DNA from: a virus
Virus record (IMG/VR): IMGVR_UViG_3300031669_000012
Coordinates: 21,239 to 85,238 of that record
DNA length: 64,000 nt
Reading direction: 5' to 3' (one strand)
The first letter of the stretch is position 1. Each line of letters starts with the position of its first letter. Shown here in pieces: positions 44,101-49,080 of this stretch. The position numbers and the translations under genes are program-made. The notes under the pieces were generated by a model that was not told the origin of the DNA, did no database searches, and saw nothing but the letters and a program-made list of their open reading frames with translations.

Positions 44101-44312
44101 TTCTATATACTCTTACAACATATCCTTTCTTAAATCCTGAAGATAGAGTTTTCAGTAATGGAATGTATAACGGTGAAGATAAACTTAAAATCGCTATAAT
44201 GAAGAACACTCCTTTGTTTAGACAGTATCATAAGATGATGTATATTCCTTTATATAACAATTGGTATAAAGCCTATAATCCAATTTATATTTCCTCTAGT
44301 AAAAAAAATTAG
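29115..44312 (+). CDS. Giant virion RNA polymerase polyprotein with ADP-ribosyltransferase-like, peptidase and kinase domains
   Basis: A 5065-aa chain. Residues ~43-285 form an ART-PolyVal-like domain: SPKFKETYGDWE, Tyr149-His-Gly-Ser, GVYISNN, SEYIVKDSSKIHILG. Residues ~335-480 form a zincin (His390-Glu-Tyr-Leu-His394, Glu437/438). GHAQFATDKGIGWFRSDE begins at ~703, and a P-loop kinase spans ~728-890 (Walker A Gly734 to Thr742). A further polyvalent-type region at ~892-1150 contains LQSDLFQ and FPTGETAAK. The virion RNA polymerase core lies around residues 2180-3000, with the metal-binding loop Asp2466-Phe-Asp-Ile-Asp2470 preceded by GIRIPVEGKQS. The C-terminal third is helical, with one hydrophobic segment near 4918-4938. 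It ends in TAG before a bidirectional terminator. The polymerase call is firm; the other domains rest on motifs. Confidence 0.85.
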   Translation: MKCEIIPQVRNLQDELVDSNLFANLLKSNDRETAKELYAYVHSPKFKETYGDWELKKNIQLNRYTDDESAVFLSRYNGNLDNIKLKIDIDENGEPIFNNEDLSNSQHNEKEINSIFEQNLELSDIGSQEQYSEYLNTIFPNSKVKDILYHGSNTSNLESLDPSKAGTLLHSSMGKGVYISNNKNVADRYKGKIPISQMNEILKNNPEYKGDFSEFAEGQTYALLINAENLNTDYTKVNDPNVFVSYIEPINSATGKTMQSEYIVKDSSKIHILGSKQDIKGFKEWIKNNIDNTSFLPIFNNDVREDISNNNVGLSKEQIVKEKEAQRILNYLSKKYMIDGALTSMGEFSSYGRFDRTRLKILINRDTTLDDSGNLGFKNLNNIKRSSIFHEYLHPFVEILEKANPELYEELHKSAEVLNKEQPFAEINHYDATQQKEELIVRYLDRLSKDDGAPTLLQKFITWLSSFIHSKRINDKETLQNLSKDTTVEQLYNIFKNYGNLKDEITKVIEQDSLKKELELNKKLLNIAIEEKLPNENIQNYKDEIEKLESLINRYDKSNVQYKLKAVNILQSDAAKQVFAKGNKNGWDLNKILTELQIPKEQKQLVIDSYNEGNKTPEQLAIDIASKYGYNVEVNTAKNVTKQFGAFEQEPGIPMEAIMQSRYSTESEKGNPTSYYANLTVPGGINYTENEISTPLITPSIKGHAQFATDKGIGWFRSDEQNYKGEADVILPIGTSGSGKSTFIKTLPQENLVVIEPDVMRVEFTGDVNDKSKDKEIYEEAAKRAITAIKRGKQVVFDTTNLTKNKRTPFINAIKKALPTANIQYKLMELNPELAKQRIKAQIAKGENRANVPDSTIDRHAESYKQMLEDIKSEPISEYKDKQPTKTRRILELQSDLFQKGRDKNKLAGIGEDESFLKPIKGTEDELGIPDFEKDTDLIRQNQFLQLLNKDNNWVTFFIKSIIQDSAKKGYEKVLFPTGETAAKVEGHETIANEIEKKNKELDKWNDTSYVISHDLEDKTKFDWWDKEGDNMTYHYYKLNDKYYKSGTLISKDEFENKYNELLQNDKDKFENNKQENIDRITKEKQELKSQGIEKLKPIEAFYEIKVGNILEKQFGKDNIKTITDEYGNQWREITLDKNRDLEDIMFPKNSEDISSNSLPYTPDYKFHQHEINHTNKLISRIAIDILPELKNLKVEDLANNISVKNSIISALQTILNSKIDNNSITNSQLEFVNKVIDDLKMKDSEIYNNFKLYFNSNYNIKINDLEDLTDENGNVTDEITKAWADEGQLEENLMDKVSNFIKFKIANLRNVPSELSGISDGVDINEIWSVLQTVHANDITPEDYMDTLDVISKLNETLIPLKSLILSDEIFKNAYISTFKKSINETFAITFESENKKILADYAIQNRNSFPSNVLYDKYLYSLKYFTQHGDTAKFNTILKQIKDRIKNDNSKITSLEASRLLEAMGINIPAIGLDIINEYKLKFLNSNIEQLKSTIGVDTTPAELNKINKDIEDLQYQKENARFLNIANPIVKLAENISEMIKDEKVKFDSRGDLRKIATISSIVNSHKGDFSFLDVNGNKRFSVDYPSFITDMFKEASASTLGIQQAFGKYIEISKNKYSNWLVNTAGKNTPNGIFNLDETGQINKLNPVNVSFFSNKFAISFFNGIKNLTEEKGSTYDEMVQGLWDYATIVSFLTGDYNSKGEQETAYYRIPSSDSPRMLTIKAPVFTVTDLIKYDTNFKVVGLNKEHSTFQTLRNTMLQELEEAYVARDAIYDPILKDGRIIGFKPKELYDASNPENALHTLHDVKHCKLNGEEIQILDNNKMPIGRVYKMTNLSYKVDGKEYTFEDYLKEKYKTLNLLTYNNFEEAKASLKTSMDEFIDTTITKRINDNTNNFESLREIIGNTSLRVPGRKRESKSIINSDKDFNDIVAKFTVNDYLAMVEINNMFLGNNSEYGSSDKWNKRVGQGIKKGQQLNSDRLFNALTVNDIFYDSPIFKQIEEVSGKTVANMFKHIDASDAFSYITIEEYEHRLREAGIIESYKPILEALKNRDVAFNPALYNKFLESLKFFYYDRDVKELPYKQMVSVQQKNSTMVLAPALIKNTDLENLYNDMKLNNVDQINFKSAEKVGGTVPVDIFKNGKYVPLSSSIVEQEVIPSKVSGLKLQLEVKPHLMDEVNKLAIQLSKSIFTNVQLENEIYKIGDETVSGQKLFDDYNKILATNIKESALGLLKSWGAVQNGEIRSDENGNIIVDITKISKQLLQYVMNESLDNNALAAVKMTDTGESAMPIYAPIHYKKFSSILLSKITKNIIEQKLPGFHSPIVPNVLFNPSNVSSDSKMDMKELVEKGQITYLNSVKEDIIAGKRTSNLKYEIVEKEDGKHLEVECVVNPWDSKFIKYDEKHNPIGYMDINDIPEEALHLLGIRIPVEGKQSMVYFKVVGFLNSGATQIVFPSELITQTGWDFDIDSLFAYTKNLEFNKDGKLQVVKYSNDNEELFNAWKRDRLATNLASLTDNDRAEIHNLKNIAGDIREGMDSIFKTEIQSHHANLEGMFKFQNDYIETVLNDLKDEFEIERSSKTSDPDAMTIDDTKIHDLVDLKNQLLKFADNYDIDASFGKYIDGVRLEIQNFNNKINSDTENIKKSYDDLNNLKIGKQSIEARIDKLYHKIFDNLSFEEKHTLASRQNRIVDTFTSILNNPAHLAEKIKPNEMQHSINAANLVNELYQTGAKGLNPNFYEDYNLFRNINMSIRALKGNSVGWDSIMSIMGVLGVKFREGSSVKFKLHESYLPKNFKIEDAKSKVLNVTKKGGFYTFDINTLFNNESKTWTDILDENITTQYSETTSHILDAVTKLLGFNLNIHTLPVYKLISSLPFNSQYEFNGVRENNRFVVPNLLIHQPIILEYVKGIIDKNITTSVNKKSIQQDIMNDYIARMLVQMRPILDNAVVNLKSKYNKDTYKYSASPDDLRSIMKTIYYNIEAHGGYSSFSNGILTTRVATLLQVYSDYTEHEIELGTNPIIPDIGEMIQSIKDRSSFVNVINSSYVPKLNSEQSITGKDVQSIDLQREGIKTALIQRDKPKYKEGDNVTFGNDNIIYHIDSMTRTSLSSKTSEETLSKIATAEGTNLTFLKKRVDSGSMENGVYFVKFHKTDMTTANKDAINYLATQLQTLHTYSYLDGIAQGVIAYSAILNADKKKVGPDTSISDLNEYRMRNILVDKANLKEHLLKNGYKTNQINEINRVLDSLPTNEMIPFLENEVGYSAPSILTLDDHSLIESVYEAFNTEESKYPILNAFYENGQRLSQKLMANLSIYDNDKFKEFKNSYLVGISNNTQLTDTNERINNFFINFMLRDLNLFTYDNENSFELNKDVATKQLRTRINSFNSSYEDNHKTLELTPENFEAFQQLTLSNKIRLIQDNPVYKEYFNNPTFENNHILNVLNIQDDKDIIESKGRIFIKIGDTSDANMTSFSMKDMYFKDPFLRDIVTDLTRYAYFNFGLSFGNNLSKFIPVELLTNPKSNLGEYGDALKGVKSQIFSQMFDPDFKQLLHQSNIDNTNINPIAYSPTKVIPGNVYAKFKLVKAAIPLGDTHLIFETNESLAFHNLAMKDYIVKLIGEDKVLFKKMAMRLENGDNLYVYYPIESHDMYEFTDAANNRNRRYKEGASEFVIAPEEFYKGMQEMYDPSVLLQIYNDTNNIKVETNMDTPEKNSVDLETHKDESTSTWSNKFKEEGRQVFYIYNENKDFSLNILKNSNEVGEIRATDYNDIVSNLNINSNKIVLSFGQDFKNKDAAVTAIAFIHSMYPEVNVGILNNSNLTSEIVNEKVNSLNVFNSNTLGRSIEQYSEDLGFDVSTKLDIHNASETMLGMLENNLRLKNMFQNRKLTFAKELNTLDDKIIKSKIGEELNKDNISSILEGMDMEIGIFTHINKTLSTIGSEFKGINTDELYKKGEESKVEFVSRLKEAQAISSMYDYIDRLDKISLSSAREEDSSTIEMINSRIAKLKEMKEESARDRKQVKEAVDTYLATIIYNTSRNSKSFNTAFEKAREGIDTSITKEELAENMIKMLRNNEDISGAMLWFDSSFNTGIAMVDNTMLEYFKYMGARDEMRDSMIDDVNELMKKLTPGVENVLSHHNKAKRTSNFTTTMFDSKNGTLISKFKWEDYRQAEREALKAFSESMKRIDALTIENDNLLKSVDPMEESEENTTINKRSSDLVKQMEVIRRNAQQNLKKFYNENRSQESLTTEEATELDSLLANNSPKIVNKWLNNHHVKEYKGKYYKIIPSDKYLNEDYAKMKDSDKEILDGIKNVIAKITKTCYGFEVSDDFFPINLSQTATSAIKQVVGYRRIYETQKELGLNDEEYFKHEFPMFNYVEFHPIYKIRPRRIGEDFEEYEDKVVKSINYKHKLKGEQAFTSLEEIRTANLKNSDLNKRDTVENMTADPYEALKLFIYQSANFKHTVDFETLFGLLLDRVKSDDFSTTQTRMKGTGVVNTLGSLLKGERDYKTVKGQDTNVAKRLETFLSTLNGEHNVRNRVEQVLAIAKQYTSLTYMSLNVTGAIKNIGQGYMNIMQEAFAKEFISHKDIGWAIKNYNITKIVASLGEEYSDDINTAIMKRFGNMLELKNENGFETNIAENNAHRILMSVNAMYFLNSAGEHFMQFTTLLAAMRSHRVLNGVFVNFNEFYNDKRKQVLGTILNKEQKESLDKYLDYMNKNNPRHSDNPDFIARWMTNNNLTDVQKTEYIQKIKEAEKAAREEFDKLETVYDQYELKDGRAVIKEGSKFTDDQSVMFERRVQQLNHSIHGIYNQIDRSKLRNSLLGDMAMQFRAWIRPNFVRYFGQRWGRSVYNEALGSFRKGAWNSMQDFITSPFKMAKYNSRELTSKQAFVNIMKAYGEFFANLRFNYRAMNIQDRQNIRRNMGNFINIAMSIAGLLLLNALSDDDEKDNPYMLSFALYELNALYNEHTELLPGIGWYKSIIQAKQYLTPSERIVDDTFSILYTLTTYPFLNPEDRVFSNGMYNGEDKLKIAIMKNTPLFRQYHKMMYIPLYNNWYKAYNPIYISSSKKN

Positions 44313-44330
44313 ATCAGTAGGGGTAATTTA

Positions 44331-44365
44331 AAAAAGTCCAACTTCAATTAGTTGGACTTTTTTTT
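44331..44365. terminator. Bidirectional terminator between virion and replication blocks
   Basis: A near-perfect stem, 44331-44343 with 44350-44362, has the loop TCAATT and is flanked by A-run and T-run on both sides, so it can stop transcription from either direction. It sits between the stop of the 5065-aa gene and the convergent 3' end of the replication operon. Confidence 0.93.
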
Positions 44366-44371
44366 ATTATA

Positions 44372-44725
44372 TTAAATAAAGCTTTTCACAATAGCTACAA
44401 AGAAACTATCTTTCAACTGTTGCTCTTTCGGCAACTGAGAATAAGGAAGATAACAAGGATGTTGTTTTTTATCAGGATCTTTTACAGGCCCATATGACCA
44501 TCCATTTTCAGTCTTTTCTTTTAACCAACTATTATGACTATCTTCAGGAGTAGAATCAGGATAATGGAGATGATATCTTACTCCACTCATAGCACTATCT
44601 TTTTGCCATTGAGGAGCATCATTCCAAGAAACTTGACTATTATCTCCAATTGATTCACAATAAACTTTATTAACTTCATGACATGCTTTCGCAATCATCA
44701 ATACTAATAAATTATCAAGTTCCAT
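44372..44725 (-). CDS. RyR-domain protein
   Basis: The start chosen is Met at 44725, one base past the dUTPase stop; a longer frame to 44773 would overlap dUTPase. The 117-aa product is essentially one ryanodine-receptor repeat (RyR) domain: IAKACHEVNKVYCE, then a GDNSQVSWNDAPQWQKDSA element, an HNSWLKEKTENGWSYG element and KKQHPCYLPYSQLP. These His/Trp/Gly positions match the bacterial and phage members. Such proteins are thought to bind small ligands, possibly nucleotide-derived, but no function is proven. As the last gene of the operon beside dUTPase, it may act in nucleotide metabolism or sensing. The family is clear; the role is open. Confidence 0.8.
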   Translation of the reverse strand: MELDNLLVLMIAKACHEVNKVYCESIGDNSQVSWNDAPQWQKDSAMSGVRYHLHYPDSTPEDSHNSWLKEKTENGWSYGPVKDPDKKQHPCYLPYSQLPKEQQLKDSFFVAIVKSFI

Positions 44726-44726
44726 A

Positions 44727-45254
44727 TTATTCTTTTTTATCAGTTGAACCAAATCCACCCTCACCTCTATCACTTTGAGTATTTTCTAGAAACGAATGTA
44801 GATCATTATATTCAAAAACAACGTCCCATTCAGGACAATTCTCATATTTTGCAAATACTCCTTGAGCAATTTTCATTCTATCTTTTATGATAATTGGAAG
44901 TCTACTCAAATTAATAAGTAAAACTCCAACATCTCCTCTATAATCAGAATCAACTGTTCCAGGAGAATTAACCATTCCAAGACCTAATTTTAAAGCATTG
45001 CCACTTCTAGGTCTAACCTGAAATTCAATTCCTTTTGCAAGAGCCATTCTAACACCTGTTGGGAATAAACCTCTTTGTAATGGCATAAGTGTTACAGTCT
45101 TATTCGCCATATCAACTTTGCCATCCCAAGCCTCAGCATTAAAGCCATCAAAATTAAATTTTAAATCCCATCCAGCACTGCCATCTGTTGCTCGAACAGG
45201 TCTCAAATCTTCAGATTCAAGAAACATTGAAAAAGTTGAAAAAATTGCTTTCAT
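44727..45254 (-). CDS. dut: Deoxyuridine 5'-triphosphate nucleotidohydrolase (dUTPase)
   Basis: A 175-aa trimeric-type dUTPase that hydrolyses dUTP to dUMP and pyrophosphate. All five motifs are present in order: ATDGSAGWDL (I), RPRSG (II), GTVDSDYRGDVGV (III, with the catalytic Asp region and uracil-binding loop), DRMKIAQGV (IV) and RGEGGFGSTD (V, the C-terminal arm with the Phe that stacks on uracil). It is slightly longer than the usual ~150 aa, through an insert between motifs I and II. It works with the UDG-like gene of the same operon to keep uracil out of phage DNA and supplies dUMP for thymidylate synthesis. It starts one base after the upstream stop. Confidence 0.95.
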   Translation of the reverse strand: MKAIFSTFSMFLESEDLRPVRATDGSAGWDLKFNFDGFNAEAWDGKVDMANKTVTLMPLQRGLFPTGVRMALAKGIEFQVRPRSGNALKLGLGMVNSPGTVDSDYRGDVGVLLINLSRLPIIIKDRMKIAQGVFAKYENCPEWDVVFEYNDLHSFLENTQSDRGEGGFGSTDKKE

Positions 45255-45255
45255 T

Positions 45256-46266
45256 CTAAATTTGATTAATTAGTTTAAGACTTTGATTCATTTTACCATC
45301 AATGATTCCATAAAGTATATTATCAAATCGGTCATCTTCAGTCTTATAATTCTTAGCATTATGATAATAACTGCTAATACCATTGTATAACCACAAACCT
45401 GTCATTTGATTAAATTGTTGTCCAGAAGCTTTATTGACATGAGTATATGTGTTATTCATCTCGTTTATTTTTCGAGTAGATATTTCCTTAATTCCTCTCA
45501 AATCAAAGTTTGCACTTTTGGCAAGAGTAAATTCGTCTTTATTTAAATTTAACAATGCAATAGTTTGTAAAAGATCTGGTTTAGTTATTCTTTTAAGACG
45601 TAGAACTTCAAGTTGTTCTTTAAAATCACGAATATAATTACCATTCATTTTTAGAATAGTCTGGACATCTGTCAAACCATCTCTCACATTCTTAGTATGT
45701 CTAAAAGAAACTCTTCTAGCAATAACAGAATTTGTTAAAGCCATATTCATTGTATTTTCACATACAACTCGAATAGGTGTAAAAAGAATATCGATTTGTC
45801 TACTTTTATCATGACTAGATACAAGAAGTAAATACTCATTGATATAATCTCCTTGAGTATTTTTAATTTCAATTGTCTCAGGAAGTTTTACACTAACAAA
45901 TATCTCTCTGCCACCGTTAAAACTACCAGCAGTTTCAAACTTAGCAAACTTAGTAATACCATCAATGAAATTAAACATCTCACGATTTTGAACAACTTCA
46001 TAATCATTTCCAACAGTTCCTAAAATTACTTGACTATCTGTTCTAACTGTTGAAAATACATTAGGAACACGTTTAAATACAGTCTTTGTTAAAAATTCAA
46101 TATCTTCTTTATCTAGTTCTACAACTTTCTGATACTCAATAAAATGAGATCTTTTTTCAACTTCAAAATCTAAATCTGCTAGTTTAATACATTCTTCAGA
46201 AGAAACTGCAGAAGATACATCTTTTCCGTTTTTAATCAAACTTTTTCTAACATTTGAATCAAACAT
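45256..46266 (-). CDS. DUF932 / phage-plasmid-like protein
   Basis: A 336-aa protein. The central region has the DUF932 signature: GTVGNDYEVVQNREMFNF followed by ETAGSFNGGREIFVSVKLP, then an IRVVCENTMNMAL strand-helix and a downstream HTKNVRDG helix. This family is common in phages and plasmids (the TIGR03299 type) but has no settled biochemical role; associations with replication or recombination genes are frequent. The start overlaps the upstream DHH-like gene by 8 bases. It ends with TAG one base before dUTPase, so it belongs to the same transcript. Confidence 0.75.
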   Translation of the reverse strand: MFDSNVRKSLIKNGKDVSSAVSSEECIKLADLDFEVEKRSHFIEYQKVVELDKEDIEFLTKTVFKRVPNVFSTVRTDSQVILGTVGNDYEVVQNREMFNFIDGITKFAKFETAGSFNGGREIFVSVKLPETIEIKNTQGDYINEYLLLVSSHDKSRQIDILFTPIRVVCENTMNMALTNSVIARRVSFRHTKNVRDGLTDVQTILKMNGNYIRDFKEQLEVLRLKRITKPDLLQTIALLNLNKDEFTLAKSANFDLRGIKEISTRKINEMNNTYTHVNKASGQQFNQMTGLWLYNGISSYYHNAKNYKTEDDRFDNILYGIIDGKMNQSLKLINQI

Positions 46267-47230
46267 CTTTGATAGGGTTAAAGGATCTAATTATTTCTAA
46301 CAAATGATTAAGATCACTAGTAATAATATAAATCTTATTGTGAACAATTTTATATGCATAATCTAAAAGAAATTCAGTCAAATCTTTATCATAAGTGACA
46401 ACGATTGAAGAAGTCTTTTTAATAGAATTTACATTTGTAAAATTTGTATAATAAATTGAAGCAGTTGCAGCATCCATATTGTCTATAAAATCAAAAGTAT
46501 CTGTAAGATGTCTATGACTAACTTTGATTCCATTATCAAATGTTTCATATATAATATTCCTTTTGGTGATATTATTAGTAGCTCTAAGATATTCAAAAAT
46601 AATATAAGCATCTCTCAATAGTCTACCAATTCTACCTCTATCCAATTCTGTAAATATCTTACCACAATTAAATAAAGCAGTATTGCTAAGATTAGTGCGG
46701 TAGATATCTTTAAAAATAGCTTGAGTAAAACTCATTCCTTCTTTCCTAAGGGGGCCATTAGTATAAATTAAATCAAGTCTTTCAAGAAATTCTTGTTGAA
46801 GTGAAGTTAATTCTAAACCAAGAAGATTAGCCATAAGTCCAGATGTAGATTTCTCAGATTCAATTACTTCAAATCTGTTATTGAAATTTACTTGAATATG
46901 AGGTTCTAATTCATAGTGTTTGAATTGTGAAGGTTTTATAACAAGTGTGTTAGTAAAATTAGTTATCATGTAATCCTCAAAAAGATTATAATCTGGTAAT
47001 ACATTTACAAATATAATATCTTCAATTACTTTCTTATTTGGATGAAGTTGATTAAATTTAAATGAACTATCTATTCTGCTTTCATCGACTCCTCTCAATT
47101 GTAATTTACTTTCAAAGTTATTTTCTAGATATTTTGCAATGAAATAAGAAGTTAACAATGCATCAACATCATTATATTGATAGTAAATTATTACAGGTTT
47201 GTATTTTAAAAGTTTTTCAAAAAATTCCAT
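46259..47230 (-). CDS. DHH-like phosphoesterase, possibly degenerate
   Basis: A 323-aa protein whose N-terminus (IIYYQYNDVDALLTSYF, residues ~14-30) resembles motif I of DHH-superfamily phosphoesterases, in which a His-x-Asp-x-Asp-Gly pattern precedes a Ser-Ala helix. Here the His is Tyr and the Gly is Ala. A later IFVNVLP strand and a STSGLMANLLG helix resemble the motif III/IV regions ('Ser-Ala/Ser-Gly-Leu'). No intact DHH triad can be seen, so catalytic activity is doubtful. It is preceded by a terminator and a U-rich leader, then overlaps the DUF932 gene by 8 bases. Confidence 0.4.
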   Translation of the reverse strand: MEFFEKLLKYKPVIIYYQYNDVDALLTSYFIAKYLENNFESKLQLRGVDESRIDSSFKFNQLHPNKKVIEDIIFVNVLPDYNLFEDYMITNFTNTLVIKPSQFKHYELEPHIQVNFNNRFEVIESEKSTSGLMANLLGLELTSLQQEFLERLDLIYTNGPLRKEGMSFTQAIFKDIYRTNLSNTALFNCGKIFTELDRGRIGRLLRDAYIIFEYLRATNNITKRNIIYETFDNGIKVSHRHLTDTFDFIDNMDAATASIYYTNFTNVNSIKKTSSIVVTYDKDLTEFLLDYAYKIVHNKIYIITSDLNHLLEIIRSFNPIKDV

Positions 47231-47251
47231 AAGGCGTATTAAAAAAAGAAT

Positions 47252-47280
47252 TTAAAAAAAGAGGAGAATTAACTCCTCTT
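47252..47280 (-). terminator. Intrinsic terminator before the DHH-like gene
   Basis: A perfect 8-base stem (47259-47266 with 47273-47280) with the loop AATTAA is followed on the minus strand by seven T residues. It overlaps the end of the 91-aa gene and lies 29 bases from the next start codon, in the hairpin/U-tract arrangement repeated elsewhere in this operon. Confidence 0.85.
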
Positions 47281-47555
47281 TATAAATCGTTCCAAGGAAC
47301 TATAAATTCAGCACGTTTGATTACTTCTTCTTGTGTTAAAGAAATTGGATTCCAAACAGTTGTAGAACCTTCTTTACGAACAACTATATCAAAGAACTTA
47401 ACATTATTAAATCTATAATCCACAATTTCATGTTTAGATTTTTGAAATGTAATAATCTTGTGCAGAATGTTAATATTACCACTATAATATTCGCTTATAA
47501 CACCGTTTAAATATGAAACAATATAAGAGCCGTTGAGAATGTAAACTTCAAGCAT
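47280..47555 (-). CDS. Small protein of unknown function
   Basis: A 91-aa beta-like protein with a YILNGSYIVSYLNGVISEYY N-terminus and an acidic-aromatic C-terminus (FIVPWNDL). No known domain, membrane helix or cysteine cluster is visible. Its ATG overlaps the stop of the Gp157-like gene by one base, so it is probably translated with it. Its own stop is part of a terminator stem, which may tie translation to termination. Confidence 0.5.
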   Translation of the reverse strand: MLEVYILNGSYIVSYLNGVISEYYSGNINILHKIITFQKSKHEIVDYRFNNVKFFDIVVRKEGSTTVWNPISLTQEEVIKRAEFIVPWNDL

Positions 47556-48316
47556 TATTTCATTATTACAATATCTGAAGCTTTATTAATTTTAACTTGT
47601 GCAAACTTATTAAGAATAGTTTGTTCTCCATTCGATATTACTACTTCTTCTTGAATACTTCTTAAAAACTCTAACTTCTCCATCAACATTTTCTTATCAA
47701 TTGCACAATTAACTGTATAAAACGAATTAGTTCCTTCTATAAAACTTTTAAGTTTATCTGCAATAATCAATGCATCATCTAATGAAAAATTAATTGTAAT
47801 CGAAGCATTAACGAATCTACATTCTTTAAGTTCTTTTTTATCAAGACTTTCCATTAAATCTATAGAAACATCTTTTTGAACAAAGTTGAATATATTTGTT
47901 AGAAGTTCTTTATAACTTGCATTTTCTGTTTCAATTGCTCCAACTTCATCAACAATTCTTGTCATTGATTTAGTGTAAGCATTCAAATCAACATATTTCA
48001 ATTGTTTCCCACCAGATCTTGTATCAGTTCCAAATGAATTTAAAGCAAACAGAACATACTTTTTAAGTCTGGTTTGAAGATTCTCAGCACTTTTAATATG
48101 TGCGTCATATCGTTTCTTTTCATCTTTTAAGAAACCAACATCATTTTCTGCTTTGTCAATCATAAATTTATATCTATGAAGTTTTTCTTCAACTTCACCT
48201 TCAAGAATCATTAATTCGTTTTCATCTTCTTCAGATAAAAGACCCTCATTCATTTCGATTTTACCCAACAGGACATTGTAATCTTGCCCTAATTGAAACA
48301 GATTAATACTCTTCAT
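47555..48316 (-). CDS. Siphovirus Gp157-like coiled-coil protein
   Basis: A 253-aa protein. Residues ~15-100 match the Gp157 family pattern: a short helix with EDENELMILEGEVEEKLHRY, then FMIDKAENDVGFLKDEKKRY and a basic coiled coil ending in KKYVLFALNSFGT. Gp157 proteins are small coiled-coil proteins first noted in Streptococcus phages, usually near recombination or single-strand annealing genes; their exact activity is unsettled. Here the C-terminal 100 residues are a mixed domain of unknown nature, longer than the typical member. It starts 25 bases after a hairpin terminator and its stop overlaps the 91-aa gene. Confidence 0.65.
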   Translation of the reverse strand: MKSINLFQLGQDYNVLLGKIEMNEGLLSEEDENELMILEGEVEEKLHRYKFMIDKAENDVGFLKDEKKRYDAHIKSAENLQTRLKKYVLFALNSFGTDTRSGGKQLKYVDLNAYTKSMTRIVDEVGAIETENASYKELLTNIFNFVQKDVSIDLMESLDKKELKECRFVNASITINFSLDDALIIADKLKSFIEGTNSFYTVNCAIDKKMLMEKLEFLRSIQEEVVISNGEQTILNKFAQVKINKASDIVIMK

Positions 48317-48327
48317 AAAAAGAATTT

Positions 48328-48350
48328 AAAAGAAAAAGAGGTTAAACCTC
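48328..48350 (-). terminator. Hairpin terminator before the Gp157-like gene
   Basis: A five-pair stem, 48338-48342 with 48346-48350, has a three-base loop and is followed on the minus strand by a nearly pure T tract (TTTTTCTTTT). It overlaps the stop codon of the 138-aa gene and lies about 20 bases before the next ATG. The stem is short, so termination may be partial. Confidence 0.65.
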
Positions 48351-48758
48351 GCTATATGAGAATACAAATCTATTCTGTCTTGCAAATGCTGAAATGCTAT
48401 CGTTTGGAACTTTGTCAATTTCATCTCCTATAAAATAAGAGTTTTTATGACAATTCGCATTATAACTGCTAAAATGTAAACGAATTGTTTGTTTTACAGC
48501 AGCAAGATTGTTTGTATTTAAAGTATCATATTTGGTTCTAGTTTGTTCAATTCTATCATATATTTCAATATGAAAAACTTTATCAACTAGAACAACTGGT
48601 GGTCTAGAAATTCTAACTTTCCTAACAGGTTCAGAAGTAATATTATCATTCTGATTTTCTTCTGTCTCAGTGTATCCATCAAGAGTTGATAAATATTCTC
48701 TATCTATCATTTCAATATCATATACTACTTTAGCGGGGGTATTTAATTTTTGGCTCAT
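48342..48758 (-). CDS. Protein of unknown function with a disordered, acidic middle
   Basis: A 138-aa protein: a short helical N-terminus, then a low-complexity acidic/Asn stretch (around TETEENQNDN), a basic-proline segment (KVRISRPPVVLV), a beta domain with FHIEIYDRIEQTRTKYD, and a C-terminal SYFIGDEIDKVP element with aromatic residues. I do not recognise a family. It follows the 106-aa basic protein by one base and ends in a hairpin terminator. Confidence 0.5.
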   Translation of the reverse strand: MSQKLNTPAKVVYDIEMIDREYLSTLDGYTETEENQNDNITSEPVRKVRISRPPVVLVDKVFHIEIYDRIEQTRTKYDTLNTNNLAAVKQTIRLHFSSYNANCHKNSYFIGDEIDKVPNDSISAFARQNRFVFSYSEV

Positions 48759-48759
48759 A

Positions 48760-49080
48760 TTATTTATAAATTATAGGTTTGCAAGCATAATGAAATAAAA
48801 GATTTCTTCTGTTATGTTTTAGAATCACAGTAGTATCTTTAAGTGAATCAATTCTTACTCCTACACATCCATATCGTATTACACTTCCAGCTAACTTGAA
48901 ATTAGCAAATCCAAAAGTAGGATTATCTACTCTCTTCCTACGCTTACTTCTTGCAATAGCTTCTTGCATTTGAACTTTCTTAATAATTACTCTAGGATTG
49001 ATCTCCATTCTGGCACGATCAACATAATTCTTATTGTGCTTACTTTGACTATATGCAGCACGATTCTTATTAAAATCCAT
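48760..49080 (-). CDS. Small basic protein, possible nucleic-acid-binding
   Basis: A 106-aa, strongly basic protein (many Arg/Lys/His), with a helical middle containing AIARSKRRKRVDN and a C-terminal beta-like part (GSVIRYGCVGVRID). The charge pattern suggests DNA or RNA binding, but no specific motif is present. Upstream lies a 117-base untranslated segment with inverted repeats that probably holds its leader. Confidence 0.45.
   Translation of the reverse strand: MDFNKNRAAYSQSKHNKNYVDRARMEINPRVIIKKVQMQEAIARSKRRKRVDNPTFGFANFKLAGSVIRYGCVGVRIDSLKDTTVILKHNRRNLLFHYACKPIIYK

Noticed and set aside
29115-44312. Intein, intron or homing endonuclease inside the giant gene
   Set aside because: No LAGLIDADG, HNH or splice-type Cys/His-Asn borders were seen and the frame is continuous. 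Such elements do occur in related phages, which is why they were sought.
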